DNA of 14,496 nt from Bilophila wadsworthia ATCC 49260. GTDB lineage: Bacteria; Desulfobacterota; Desulfovibrionia; Desulfovibrionales; Desulfovibrionaceae. The translations under genes were made by a program, and so were the position numbers. Below are positions 1-6,112 of this stretch, piece by piece (position 1 is the stretch's first letter; each line of letters starts with the position of its first letter). A model generated the notes under the pieces. It was given only the letters and a program-made list of their open reading frames with translations, was not told where the DNA came from and did no database searches. The stretch covers positions 1 to 14,496 of the forward strand of contig NZ_JNJP01000087.1 of assembly GCF_000701705.1 (NCBI RefSeq), given 5' to 3'.

Positions 1-57
1 TTATGCACCTCCACGCCGCCTCTGTCAACGACTTTTTATTTTTTTTCTGATTTTTTT
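1..57 (-). promoter_or_regulatory. Strong sigma70-like promoter firing off the left edge, with A-tract UP-like element
   Basis: On the minus strand TTGACA (28-23) is a perfect -35 box. Exactly 17 bases later comes CATAA (5-1), a -10 box cut by the window edge whose sixth base is not visible. Upstream of the -35, positions 31-57 are two A-tracts on the minus strand (T-runs on the plus strand at about 33-46 and 51-57), as in an UP element that contacts the RNA polymerase alpha subunit. The combination is typical of highly expressed genes such as rRNA or tRNA genes, but the gene it would drive lies outside the window. The boxes and spacing are read directly; function is inferred. Confidence 0.5.
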
Positions 58-119
58 GCCCCACGATCCCCGTTTCTACCGTGTTTTCGCTCCGGTTAGA
101 ATCCAAATTTTTTTAAAAC

Positions 120-307
120 GCTTCTAAGAAGCTTGAAGATGGCCCGAGGGGTTCACTCCCTGAAAGGCAATTCCCCCATAGAAAGCTTCTACAGGGCATA
201 CTGTACGGCTCTCTCGCGTGGTTTTCTGTCCGTGCTGGAGACCGCGCTACTTCATATCCAGAAATGAGGCCGTGGATTCTTCAACACTGGCCACATGGCA
301 GCTTCTA
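120..307. repeat. Non-coding stretch with three GCTTCTA repeats and a small palindrome
   Basis: The 260 bases between the left-edge promoter and the DUF1090 gene hold no convincing gene. GCTTCTA occurs at 120-126, 185-191 and 301-307. The last two copies continue as CAGGG and TAGGGG. The first copy is part of a 13-base palindrome, GCTTCTAAGAAGC (120-132). The second lies in an imperfect hairpin (about 175-196, CCC..ATAGAA against TTCTAC.GGG). On the minus strand the 120-132 hairpin is followed by only four T, so it would be a poor terminator for the DUF1090 transcript. The role is unknown and the repeat may be chance. Confidence 0.25.
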
Positions 308-317
308 TAGGGGAGTA

Positions 318-737
318 TTACTGAGCCAATGCGTCACGCTTCGCAACGGCCTGCGCCAGCTCCTCTTTGGCTTCGCCCAACTTGCGCTGCAGCTTGGCGA
401 TTTTCTTTTCTCCCTTGCCTTCCGTGACAGCCTTGTCGAGATCCGCTTGCCGCTCCTTTACTTTATCTTGCTTTTCCAAGATATTGAGTTCTGCCTTGGA
501 GCGCAGCGTGCCGTCCGAACACCACCGGCGGACCTGGCTGAGAGCTTCTTCCAGTCCACGGAGCTGCTCCTGATTCCCGTGTTTTCTGGCGTATTCCATC
601 TTTGTCTCAATGGCCTGCTCCTTACGTTTGCACCCTCCGGCAAAGTCGTCGGAAGCGAGGCTCATACCGCAAAAAGCGATCAGAGCAATACCAAGTGTCG
701 CGGATAAGACTGCTGTTTTCAAAAGGCGTTCTCCCAT
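318..737 (-). CDS. DUF1090 family secreted protein (YqjC-like)
   Basis: Small periplasmic protein of unknown function. The N-terminus is a signal peptide: a positive start, a hydrophobic core at about residues 8-25 and a likely cut after SLA before SDD. There is no lipobox. The mature part matches the DUF1090 pattern known from E. coli YqjC: a CKRKEQAIE start, an ARKHGN segment, GLEEAL, a second Cys in RRWCSDG, then a highly charged helical stretch rich in Lys, Glu and Ala that looks like a coiled coil (about 85-137). The two Cys could form a disulfide after export. Start choice is open. ATG at 737 has no visible Shine-Dalgarno site. A TTG at 722 lies 6 bases after GGGAGAA and would give a 134-residue protein starting MKTAVL, a tidier signal peptide. 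The gene stands alone behind its own promoter. Family assignment is from memory of the pattern. Confidence 0.8.
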   Translation of the reverse strand: MGERLLKTAVLSATLGIALIAFCGMSLASDDFAGGCKRKEQAIETKMEYARKHGNQEQLRGLEEALSQVRRWCSDGTLRSKAELNILEKQDKVKERQADLDKAVTEGKGEKKIAKLQRKLGEAKEELAQAVAKRDALAQ

Positions 738-762
738 CTGTTAACCGTATTCAGAATGTTTC

Positions 763-792
763 TTTATAAGTTTGAAAAGTGTTTTCCGTCAA
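763..792 (-). promoter_or_regulatory. sigma70-like promoter of the DUF1090 gene
   Basis: On the minus strand TTGACG (792-787) and TATAAA (768-763) are separated by 18 bases. Each box has five of six consensus bases. Transcription would begin near 756, giving a leader of about 20 bases before ATG 737 or 35 bases before the alternative TTG 722. Position and quality fit the gene directly downstream. Confidence 0.6.
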
Positions 793-1182
793 TTGGAATG
801 CTTCCGAGAATACTCCGGATTGAAACTTCATGTTTCTTCTACGCCGGTTCTTTGGGGCTTGTCCGTTGAAAGCTAGGTTATAGGATAATATGTATCCTCA
901 CCCCAAGATGGGAAAAAAGGTATAGGCAGAAAAACAAGGGCTGGCGGGTGCAACGTATCAAGTCATTGCTCGCTGAGTGAGGATTATGGAACAGCCTCCT
1001 TGGAGGAAAGGTGCGGTTGAACTCAAGAGGCCCACCCTCGCCGTTTTTTGCTCCTTATACCGCCCCTCTTTTATCCCTTTCAAATGTCTTGCACTCCGTC
1101 ACGCGATCGGCGGATTGCCCTCACTTTTATGGACAGCGACAAACCCCATTGAGCCACACTCGTTCGTGGTCTCCCAAAAGAG
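793..1182. other. Gene-free stretch upstream of the GAF-mreB operon
   Basis: I find no gene here that I can support. A 77-codon frame (977-1210, GTG start or internal ATG at 986) has a passable ribosome site, GAGTGAGGA, but its proline-rich product matches no family I know. Visible structure is minor: GGATA-N5-TATCC near 893-907, and CCTCC-TT-GGAGG at 995-1006. No tRNA-like cloverleaf, riboswitch core or intrinsic terminator was recognised. Confidence 0.5.
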
Positions 1183-1211
1183 TTTATTTTTACCCATAGA
1201 TAGACTATAAT
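1183..1211 (+). promoter_or_regulatory. Probable sigma70-like promoter of the GAF-mreB operon
   Basis: TATAAT (1206-1211) is a perfect -10 box. TTTATT (1183-1188), 17 bases upstream, is a weak -35 box with three of six consensus bases. A start near 1218 would leave a leader of about 165 bases before the ATG at 1382. The leader contains a hairpin, GCTTCCG-N7-CGGAAGC (1311-1331), which is not followed by a T-run and so is not a standard terminator. No other clear promoter was seen closer to the gene. Confidence 0.4.
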
Positions 1212-1381
1212 GTCTTTCTAAAAACGGGGACGGTACATTCTACTGTAAAAGACGGTTGCATGGGCATCCTCCCCCTGATATGTTGAAGGACGTGTTTGTA
1301 TGAGGACTTGGCTTCCGAACGAAACGGAAGCGGCTCCTTTAGCGCTTTCATATCGACACTCTATCCCTGAAAGAGATTTTC

Positions 1382-2425
1382 ATGGCAACGCTTCACGATA
1401 ATGACAACACGCTCCTGGCTCTCGTAAGAACCACCTTCGACGCGCACAGTGCCGTCCTTTTCCTGCCGGATCAATCCGGCAACTATACGGTCGCGCTTTC
1501 CTCCACGGACAATGAGCCCAGCGTGCAGGAAGTCACCATTGCGCCGGGGAAGGGGCTTGTCGGATGGATTTTACGGCATAAGCAGCCCGTCATCGTGAAC
1601 AACCTCGATATGCGGCACACCTTCCTCGGTTATTATGATGAAAACGACGAAGGCGCCATTTCCGCATTCATGGGCTGCCATATTCCCGAGGGAGGAGCCC
1701 TGTGCGTGGACAGCGTGCGCCCACGGGCCTACACCGAAGAAGACCAGCTTCTCCTCCACCGTTTCGCCCGGCACCTCGCCCGGCAAGTCCATTCCGCCGG
1801 GCTGGCTTGCGACGCCGAAGACCTGCGCCGCTATTTCACCCGGCTGGAGCAGCTTTCCGAGCTCAGTGCGCAGAACCCGCATTGGCGTGATTACCTCGGG
1901 GCCTTCCTCCGCCTGATGGCCGAGAGCACGGAGTTTGAATACGTCGCGTTTGCTACCGCGCAGGAAGGCGGCTCCACGTATACGGTGGAAGGCGAAAACA
2001 CGCCTCTGCTCATTACGGAAGACGGTATGCCCGAACTGCCTCTCACGAGCGGCGGCCTCGTCAGCTGGGTTTTCCGCAACGAAGTGCCCGTACATGCGGA
2101 AGGGGCCGATGGTTCTCCCAGTACGCCGCTCTTCGGCAAGCTGCCGGGAGTGCCCAACTTCCAATCCGTCATGTGCCTCCCCGTGCATCTCAATAAAGTC
2201 ACCTGCGGCGTTCTGTGTTTCGCCGGGCTGAATCCCCGTTCCCTTTCCCAGAATTTGCGGACGTTTACCAAGATCGCCGTAACCTATCTGGCGCAGTACC
2301 TTGAGATGCTGTATCTTCGCCACCGCCTCAAAAGCCTGTTGCCGCGCGCAAAAGTACACCGCGACGGCGCGATGGCCTATGATCCGGACACGGCGCCATC
2401 GGCACCCATGAGCGAGGAAGACTGA
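1382..2425 (+). CDS. Double GAF-domain protein upstream of mreB
   Basis: Predicted cytoplasmic sensor or adaptor with two GAF-type domains and no output domain. The first GAF domain spans about residues 5-135 and carries the typical GKGLVGWILRHKQPVIV segment (57-73). The second spans about 165-315 with the matching SGGLVSWVFRNEVPV segment. GAF domains bind small molecules or mediate dimer contacts, and the ligand cannot be told here. The last 30 residues look disordered and acidic. No membrane segment or signal peptide is visible. ATG 1382 follows AAAGAGA, a moderate ribosome site. The stop lies 4 bases before the mreB ATG, so the two genes are almost certainly co-transcribed and probably translationally coupled. 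This suggests, without proving, that the protein acts with or on MreB, for example passing a metabolic signal to cell-shape control. Confidence 0.85.
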   Translation: MATLHDNDNTLLALVRTTFDAHSAVLFLPDQSGNYTVALSSTDNEPSVQEVTIAPGKGLVGWILRHKQPVIVNNLDMRHTFLGYYDENDEGAISAFMGCHIPEGGALCVDSVRPRAYTEEDQLLLHRFARHLARQVHSAGLACDAEDLRRYFTRLEQLSELSAQNPHWRDYLGAFLRLMAESTEFEYVAFATAQEGGSTYTVEGENTPLLITEDGMPELPLTSGGLVSWVFRNEVPVHAEGADGSPSTPLFGKLPGVPNFQSVMCLPVHLNKVTCGVLCFAGLNPRSLSQNLRTFTKIAVTYLAQYLEMLYLRHRLKSLLPRAKVHRDGAMAYDPDTAPSAPMSEED

Positions 2426-2429
2426 TCCC

Positions 2430-3431
2430 ATGCTCCGCAAGCACATAGCGGTCGATCTGGGAACTGCGAACACGCTGGTCTTTGTCCAGTCCCAAGGCAT
2501 CGTCATCAATGAGCCTTCCGTTGTCGCAGTGGACACCATCAACGAGCGCGTCATTGCCGTGGGCAAGGAAGCCAAAGACTATATCGGGAAGACCCCGCAG
2601 CGCATTTCCACCATTCGTCCTCTCCGAGACGGCGTCATCGCTGATTTTGACGCGGCGCAGGCGCTCATCGCCACATTTCTGAAAAAAGTCATCGGCAGCT
2701 GGCCGATAAAACCGGATGTGGTCATCTGTGTGCCGACAAACATCACGGATGTGGAGCGTCGTGCCGTGGCCGAAGCGGCTACAAAGGCCGGAGCCCGCAA
2801 CGTGAAGCTCATTGAAGAGCCCGTCGCCGCGGCAGTAGGAGCGGGTTTGCCCGTGCTCGACCCCGTGGGCAGCATGGTTGTGGACATCGGCGGCGGGACG
2901 ACCGACATCGCGGTCATCACGCTCGGCAGTATGGCCTGCTCCACTTCGCTCAAGCTTGCGGGTGACGCCCTGACCGCGGCAGTTCAGCGTTTTGTCCGGG
3001 AAAAATACCAGATTGTCGTGGGCGAAAACATGGCTGAGCGTATCAAAATCGCCCTCGGCTCCGTCGCGCCCCTTCCCGTACAGCTGTCATTCGAAGTCTC
3101 GGGCAAGGATCTCGCAACCGCGAGCCCCCGGACTATTGCCCTTTCCGATACGGATACTCGTGAGGCCTTCCAACCCATCACCGAAAAGCTTGTCAGCGCG
3201 GTCATGGGGATACTGGAAGTCACTCCGCCCGAATTGGGGGCCGACATCATGCGCCAAGGCATGTTGCTGACAGGGGGAGGAGCCTTGCTGAGAGGCTTTG
3301 CCGACCGTATCACCAGGGCTACACGCATTCCCGTGTATGTGGATTCCGATCCGCTGACCACGGTACTGCGCGGCGCGGGCATCACACTGGACGATCCCGA
3401 AAAGTACAGGGATTTATTGATCGAGTGCTGA
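2430..3431 (+). CDS. mreB: Rod shape-determining protein MreB
   Basis: Actin-like ATPase that forms membrane-bound filaments and guides side-wall peptidoglycan synthesis. All nucleotide-site motifs are intact: phosphate 1 DLGTANT (9-15), the EEP segment (129-131), phosphate 2 VDIGGGTT (151-158) and adenosine loop TGGGALLRG (281-289). Length (333) is normal. It starts only eight residues before DLGTANT, so it lacks the N-terminal amphipathic helix of E. coli MreB. Membrane contact would rely on the hydrophobic loop (GSWPI, 89-93), as described for the Thermotoga protein. GAGGAAG just before the ATG is a good ribosome site and lies inside the end of the GAF gene. mreC, mreD, rodA and pbp2 are not nearby, so this could be a second MreB copy. 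The last 50 bases overlap the opposing Nudix gene. Confidence 0.93.
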   Translation: MLRKHIAVDLGTANTLVFVQSQGIVINEPSVVAVDTINERVIAVGKEAKDYIGKTPQRISTIRPLRDGVIADFDAAQALIATFLKKVIGSWPIKPDVVICVPTNITDVERRAVAEAATKAGARNVKLIEEPVAAAVGAGLPVLDPVGSMVVDIGGGTTDIAVITLGSMACSTSLKLAGDALTAAVQRFVREKYQIVVGENMAERIKIALGSVAPLPVQLSFEVSGKDLATASPRTIALSDTDTREAFQPITEKLVSAVMGILEVTPPELGADIMRQGMLLTGGGALLRGFADRITRATRIPVYVDSDPLTTVLRGAGITLDDPEKYRDLLIEC

Positions 3432-3960
3432 CGCGGGGTCCCCGGTGCTTCCAAAGGCAGCCTGTCTGGATTGCCCAGAGCAATGCCGGGCTGAACAAAT
3501 CGGGAAACGTTTCCGTCATTCCCTCAAGCTCTTCACGGTCCAGAAAATGCCCCTCCGGCAATGAGACCGGAGGCAAGCCTCCCGGAAGTTCGGCAATGAA
3601 CAGTGTGAGTGAGACAGTTTCCCCGGCAGGCTTGAAGGCCGCGGAAACCGCCACCCCCGAGGGTACATTGGACAGGCCCAACGTCTCCCGTACGGCGCGC
3701 TCTACGGCTTCTTCCCTCGCTTCGCCGGAACGGACGAATGTTTCAGCGGAAATGTCCCACGTTTCCATGCCCTCTTCGGACATCCGCCTCCGTACGAACG
3801 CCCTGCCCCGCCTGTCGCACAGGACGGCACAGACCGCCTTTTTACGCAAAGGGAAGGCGTCTGAGGAAGGGGCAATCAGCAGGGGGCGATCACGTTCGTC
3901 CACATATTCGATCAACGGTTCATCATTTTCACATGGTTCGGGAACGATCGTATGATGCAT
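3382..3960 (-). CDS. Nudix-fold protein with degenerate Nudix box
   Basis: A 192-residue protein of the Nudix superfamily, nearest to the isopentenyl-diphosphate isomerase-like (YfcD) group by its opening EYVDERDRPL (18-27) and WDISA (68-72). The Nudix helix runs about 74-96. Aligned with the consensus G-x5-E-x7-R-E-U-x-E-E-x-G-U, it keeps E80, R88, E92 and G95. It has Thr74 for the first Gly, Ala89 for the first Glu of REUxEE, and Thr93 for the last Glu. Ala89 and Thr93 replace residues that bind metal or act in catalysis in MutT-like enzymes, so hydrolase activity is doubtful. The start chosen is the ATG at 3960, preceded by AGGAG. A longer frame to 4230 would run deep into rimI and has no support. 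The gene overlaps mreB tail-to-tail by 50 bases and rimI head-to-head by 9 bases. Confidence 0.82.
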   Translation of the reverse strand: MHHTIVPEPCENDEPLIEYVDERDRPLLIAPSSDAFPLRKKAVCAVLCDRRGRAFVRRRMSEEGMETWDISAETFVRSGEAREEAVERAVRETLGLSNVPSGVAVSAAFKPAGETVSLTLFIAELPGGLPPVSLPEGHFLDREELEGMTETFPDLFSPALLWAIQTGCLWKHRGPRVSTRSINPCTFRDRPV

Positions 3961-4452
3961 GATTCTCCTAAACGGGCCGTCCGTTGCGTCCGGCTGGCGA
4001 CTGAAGATGCCCCCGCCCTCTCCTCTTTGGAGAGCCGCTGTTTCGCTCTTCCGTGGACGGAACAGGCCTTTGCCGAGGCTTTCGCGGGAAAAACCTTTCA
4101 TGCATTCGGCATCCGGGAAACAGCCTCGCCGCTCTCTCCAAGGGAGCTTGCAGGGTACATCGCGGTATACCACACGCCGGACGAAGTTGAAATCCTCAAT
4201 ATTGCGGTACGGGAAGACAGGCGCCGCCACGGATACGGCCGCCTGCTCATGGCTACAGCCTTGCAGGATGCCAAAGAAACAGGCATACTACAAGGAGTGC
4301 TTGAAGTGCGGATCAGCAACGCGCCCGCCATCCATCTGTATGAATCTTTCGGGTTCCGGCAGGCGGGCAAGCGGCGCGGGTATTATCAAGATACCGGAGA
4401 AGACGCGCTCATTTATACTTTGGATATGGGACAGACTCGGACGAATCCATAA
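3952..4452 (+). CDS. rimI: Ribosomal protein S18 alanine N-acetyltransferase (RimI-type GNAT)
   Basis: GNAT-fold enzyme expected to transfer acetyl from acetyl-CoA to the N-terminal alanine of ribosomal protein S18, in the cytoplasm. Family marks are LESRCFALPWTEQAF (26-40), the acetyl-CoA loop in RRRHGYGRLL (90-99), LEVRISNAPAIHLYESFGF (117-135) and the final GYYQDTGEDALIYTL. Glu118 and Tyr130 match the general base and acid of E. coli RimI. At 166 residues it is a little longer than usual, with about ten extra residues at each end. The start is ATG 3952 or ATG 3955; both lie inside the first codons of the divergent Nudix gene. tpiA begins 22 bases after the stop and secG follows, so these three are likely one transcript. 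Its promoter must lie within the opposite Nudix coding sequence. Confidence 0.9.
   Translation: MMHDSPKRAVRCVRLATEDAPALSSLESRCFALPWTEQAFAEAFAGKTFHAFGIRETASPLSPRELAGYIAVYHTPDEVEILNIAVREDRRRHGYGRLLMATALQDAKETGILQGVLEVRISNAPAIHLYESFGFRQAGKRRGYYQDTGEDALIYTLDMGQTRTNP
3958..3969 (-). promoter_or_regulatory. Ribosome site and shared ATGCAT start palindrome, Nudix gene and rimI
   Basis: On the minus strand AGGAG (3969-3965) lies four bases before ATG (3960-3958) and fixes the Nudix start. ATGCAT (3955-3960) reads the same on both strands, so it also contains an in-frame rimI ATG (3955), next to the ATG at 3952. rimI has no equally good ribosome site upstream, only GGGAAC. Confidence 0.6.
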
Positions 4453-4474
4453 ATTACGCTCGTGGGAGAATTCT

Positions 4475-5236
4475 ATGCGCACCATTATCGCCGCCAACTG
4501 GAAGATGAACAAAACCCGCACGGAAGCCAAAGCCACCGCGCACGAACTCGCCTCTATCCTTGGCGGCGCGCCGGACGATAGGGATGTCGTCGTGTTTGCG
4601 CCGTTCACCGCTCTGGAAGCCACGAGGGAAGGGCTCGACGGGGCCCCCGGCATCTTCGTCGGCGCGCAAAATATGTACCCCGCCGAATCCGGGGCTTTCA
4701 CCGGCGAGATTTCCCCGGCCATGCTCCGCGAAGCCGGTTGCACATGGGTGCTCACGGGCCATTCCGAACGCCGCCATGTACTTGGGGAGAGCCCGGACTT
4801 CGTAGGCAAGAAGACGGCGTTCGCGCTGGAACAAGGCTTTTCCGTCATCCTTTGTATCGGTGAAACCCTCGCCGAACGCAAGGCCGGGAAACTCAACAGC
4901 ATCCTCTGGCTCCAGCTCGAAAGAGGGCTTGCCGGGCTCGGCCCCAATGCGGACTATTCCCGCCTCGCCGTGGCTTACGAACCCGTGTGGGCCATCGGTA
5001 CGGGCCAGACCGCTTCCGACGAAGACATCCGCATGGTGCACACGCTGGTACGCGAACTTTTGAGCAGCCTGCTGGGTTCCAACGGCATCGGCATCCAGAT
5101 TTTATATGGCGGAAGCGTGAAGCCGGACAACGCCAAGGCCATTCTGTCTCTTGACAACGTTGATGGTCTTCTGGTAGGTGGCGCTTCTTTACAGGCGCAA
5201 AGTTTTGCCGACATCGTCCGTGCCGATCTGGCCTAG
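4475..5236 (+). CDS. tpiA: Triosephosphate isomerase
   Basis: Glycolytic and gluconeogenic enzyme interconverting dihydroxyacetone phosphate and glyceraldehyde 3-phosphate; a cytoplasmic homodimeric TIM barrel. All key residues are present: Asn8 and Lys10 in NWKMNK, His96 in TGHSERR, Glu169 in AYEPVWAIGTG with the flexible loop directly after it, and the phosphate-binding YGGSVKPDN (211-219) and GLLVGGASL. Length 253 is standard. The reading frame is open far upstream (to 3959), but that part is a shadow of rimI. ATG 4475 follows GGGAGAA and gives the canonical MRTIIAANWKMN start. It lies 22 bases after rimI. Confidence 0.97.
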   Translation: MRTIIAANWKMNKTRTEAKATAHELASILGGAPDDRDVVVFAPFTALEATREGLDGAPGIFVGAQNMYPAESGAFTGEISPAMLREAGCTWVLTGHSERRHVLGESPDFVGKKTAFALEQGFSVILCIGETLAERKAGKLNSILWLQLERGLAGLGPNADYSRLAVAYEPVWAIGTGQTASDEDIRMVHTLVRELLSSLLGSNGIGIQILYGGSVKPDNAKAILSLDNVDGLLVGGASLQAQSFADIVRADLA

Positions 5237-5275
5237 AAGAACGGCAGGCGCGCAGGATTCCGCCTTCCGATCCTC

Positions 5276-5320
5276 GGAACGCCAATACCAATCCTGTTCT
5301 TGAGCGGAACACCGTGTTCC
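5276..5320. promoter_or_regulatory. Phased GGAAC half-sites with a 15-base palindrome, tpiA-secG gap
   Basis: GGAACACCGTGTTCC (5306-5320) is a perfect inverted repeat with 7-base arms and a single central base. Further half-sites lie at 5276-5280 (GGAAC) and 5296-5299 (GTTC). The half-sites start at 5276, 5296, 5306 and 5316, multiples of 10 bases, so they would sit on one face of the helix. This looks like an operator, possibly controlling secG separately from tpiA. No regulator is recognised and an RNA hairpin is the other reading. Confidence 0.35.
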
Positions 5321-5427
5321 CGTCCGACAGGAAGTCGGCGTATCTTCGGCCAACGCATCGGCCCATACATTTACTGGCACAGCCGGTTCAGCGCAGGCAT
5401 TGTCCAGCCTGCTGAGGAGTTCCCACC

Positions 5428-5787
5428 GTGCAGACCCTGATTCTTTCCTTGCATGTCATCGTATGTGTAACCCTCGTTATCCTTGTCCTGCTCCAAGCGG
5501 GCAAGGAAGGAATGGGCGTCATTTTCGGCGGCGGCAACGCCTCCGTATTCGGCAGCTCCGGTGCGGGCGGTCTGTTGGCCAAGATGACCGCTTTCATGGC
5601 GGTACTGTTTATCGTCACGTCCTTGAGCTACAACTACGTGTCCAGCTCCCACAAAGCGCAGGAATCCACCATTCTTGACGTCCGTCTGGAGGACACCCCA
5701 AAACCTGCCGCTCCCGCTGCCACGGTTCCCGCAACTCCTGCTGAAAAGCCCGCTGAGGCTCCCGCTGCCGACAAGCCCGCCAACTAA
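5428..5787 (+). CDS. secG: Preprotein translocase subunit SecG
   Basis: Small inner-membrane subunit of the SecYEG channel that assists SecA-driven export. Two membrane segments, about 3-22 and 54-74, flank the conserved loop GKEGMGVIFGGGNASVFGS (26-44), which is diagnostic for the family. The C-terminal 30 residues are rich in Pro, Ala and Lys, a low-complexity tail common in SecG proteins. The start is GTG at 5428, with the strong ribosome site GAGGAG at 5414-5419; no ATG fits. The 191-base gap after tpiA is long for an operon, but there is no terminator in it, so read-through plus a local promoter is possible. A clear terminator follows the stop. Confidence 0.95.
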   Translation: MQTLILSLHVIVCVTLVILVLLQAGKEGMGVIFGGGNASVFGSSGAGGLLAKMTAFMAVLFIVTSLSYNYVSSSHKAQESTILDVRLEDTPKPAAPAATVPATPAEKPAEAPAADKPAN

Positions 5788-5808
5788 GCATCATCCAAAG
5801 TGTGCTTT

Positions 5809-5842
5809 CGAGGCCATGAAGCAATTCATGGCCTCGTTTTTT
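5809..5842 (+). terminator. Intrinsic terminator after secG
   Basis: CGAGGCCATGAA and TTCATGGCCTCG form a perfect 12-bp stem around the loop GCAA and are followed at once by TTTTTT (5837-5842). It begins 21 bases after the secG stop and ends the rimI-tpiA-secG transcript. Confidence 0.95.
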
Positions 5843-6041
5843 ATCCGGGCAAGGCCGCAAAATCTTCCGCCCTTCCTCCTCGATCTCGCGAAAAAACAGA
5901 GACCACGATACTGCCCCACCACAGTTTTCCTCCGCCCATTCATAATGCTCAGGAACATTCTCTGGATGCATGGGAAAGCCCCACTGCCTTCCTCACGGCG
6001 TTTTCTGAATCCTCCACCCCGATCGTCTCTTTCCTCAAAAC

Positions 6042-6074
6042 AAAAAAGGCCCGGAAAACGTTCCTGACCTTTTT
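6042..6074 (-). terminator. Intrinsic terminator after the wbaP-like gene, probably bidirectional
   Basis: On the minus strand, about 40 bases after the wbaP stop, AAAAAGGTCAGGAA pairs with TTCCGGGCCTTTTT across a short CGTT-type loop, with one mismatch and one G-T pair, and ends in a T6 run. A5-6 on one side and T5-6 on the other let it work in both directions, so it would also stop any plus-strand read-through from secG. Confidence 0.8.
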
Positions 6075-6112
6075 ACCTAACCAGATGAAATTTTGCGTGT
6101 ATTTTGGGAATA

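Noticed and set aside
140..165. tRNA T-arm-like string GGGGTTCACTCCC
   Set aside because: The T-loop lacks the conserved A58, the stem is imperfect, and no acceptor, D or anticodon arm can be drawn around it.
977..1210. 77-codon frame in the non-coding region
   Set aside because: There is a passable ribosome site (GAGTGAGGA), but the product matches nothing I know, is rich in Pro, and its end overlaps the likely promoter of the GAF gene.
3425..3955. 176-codon plus-strand frame opposite the Nudix gene
   Set aside because: Ser-rich antisense shadow; the minus-strand frame has the Nudix-type sequence and a good ribosome site.
3961..4230. Longer Nudix protein starting at 4230
   Set aside because: The extra 90 residues lie wholly over rimI, have no Nudix homology, and ATG 3960 has AGGAG directly upstream.
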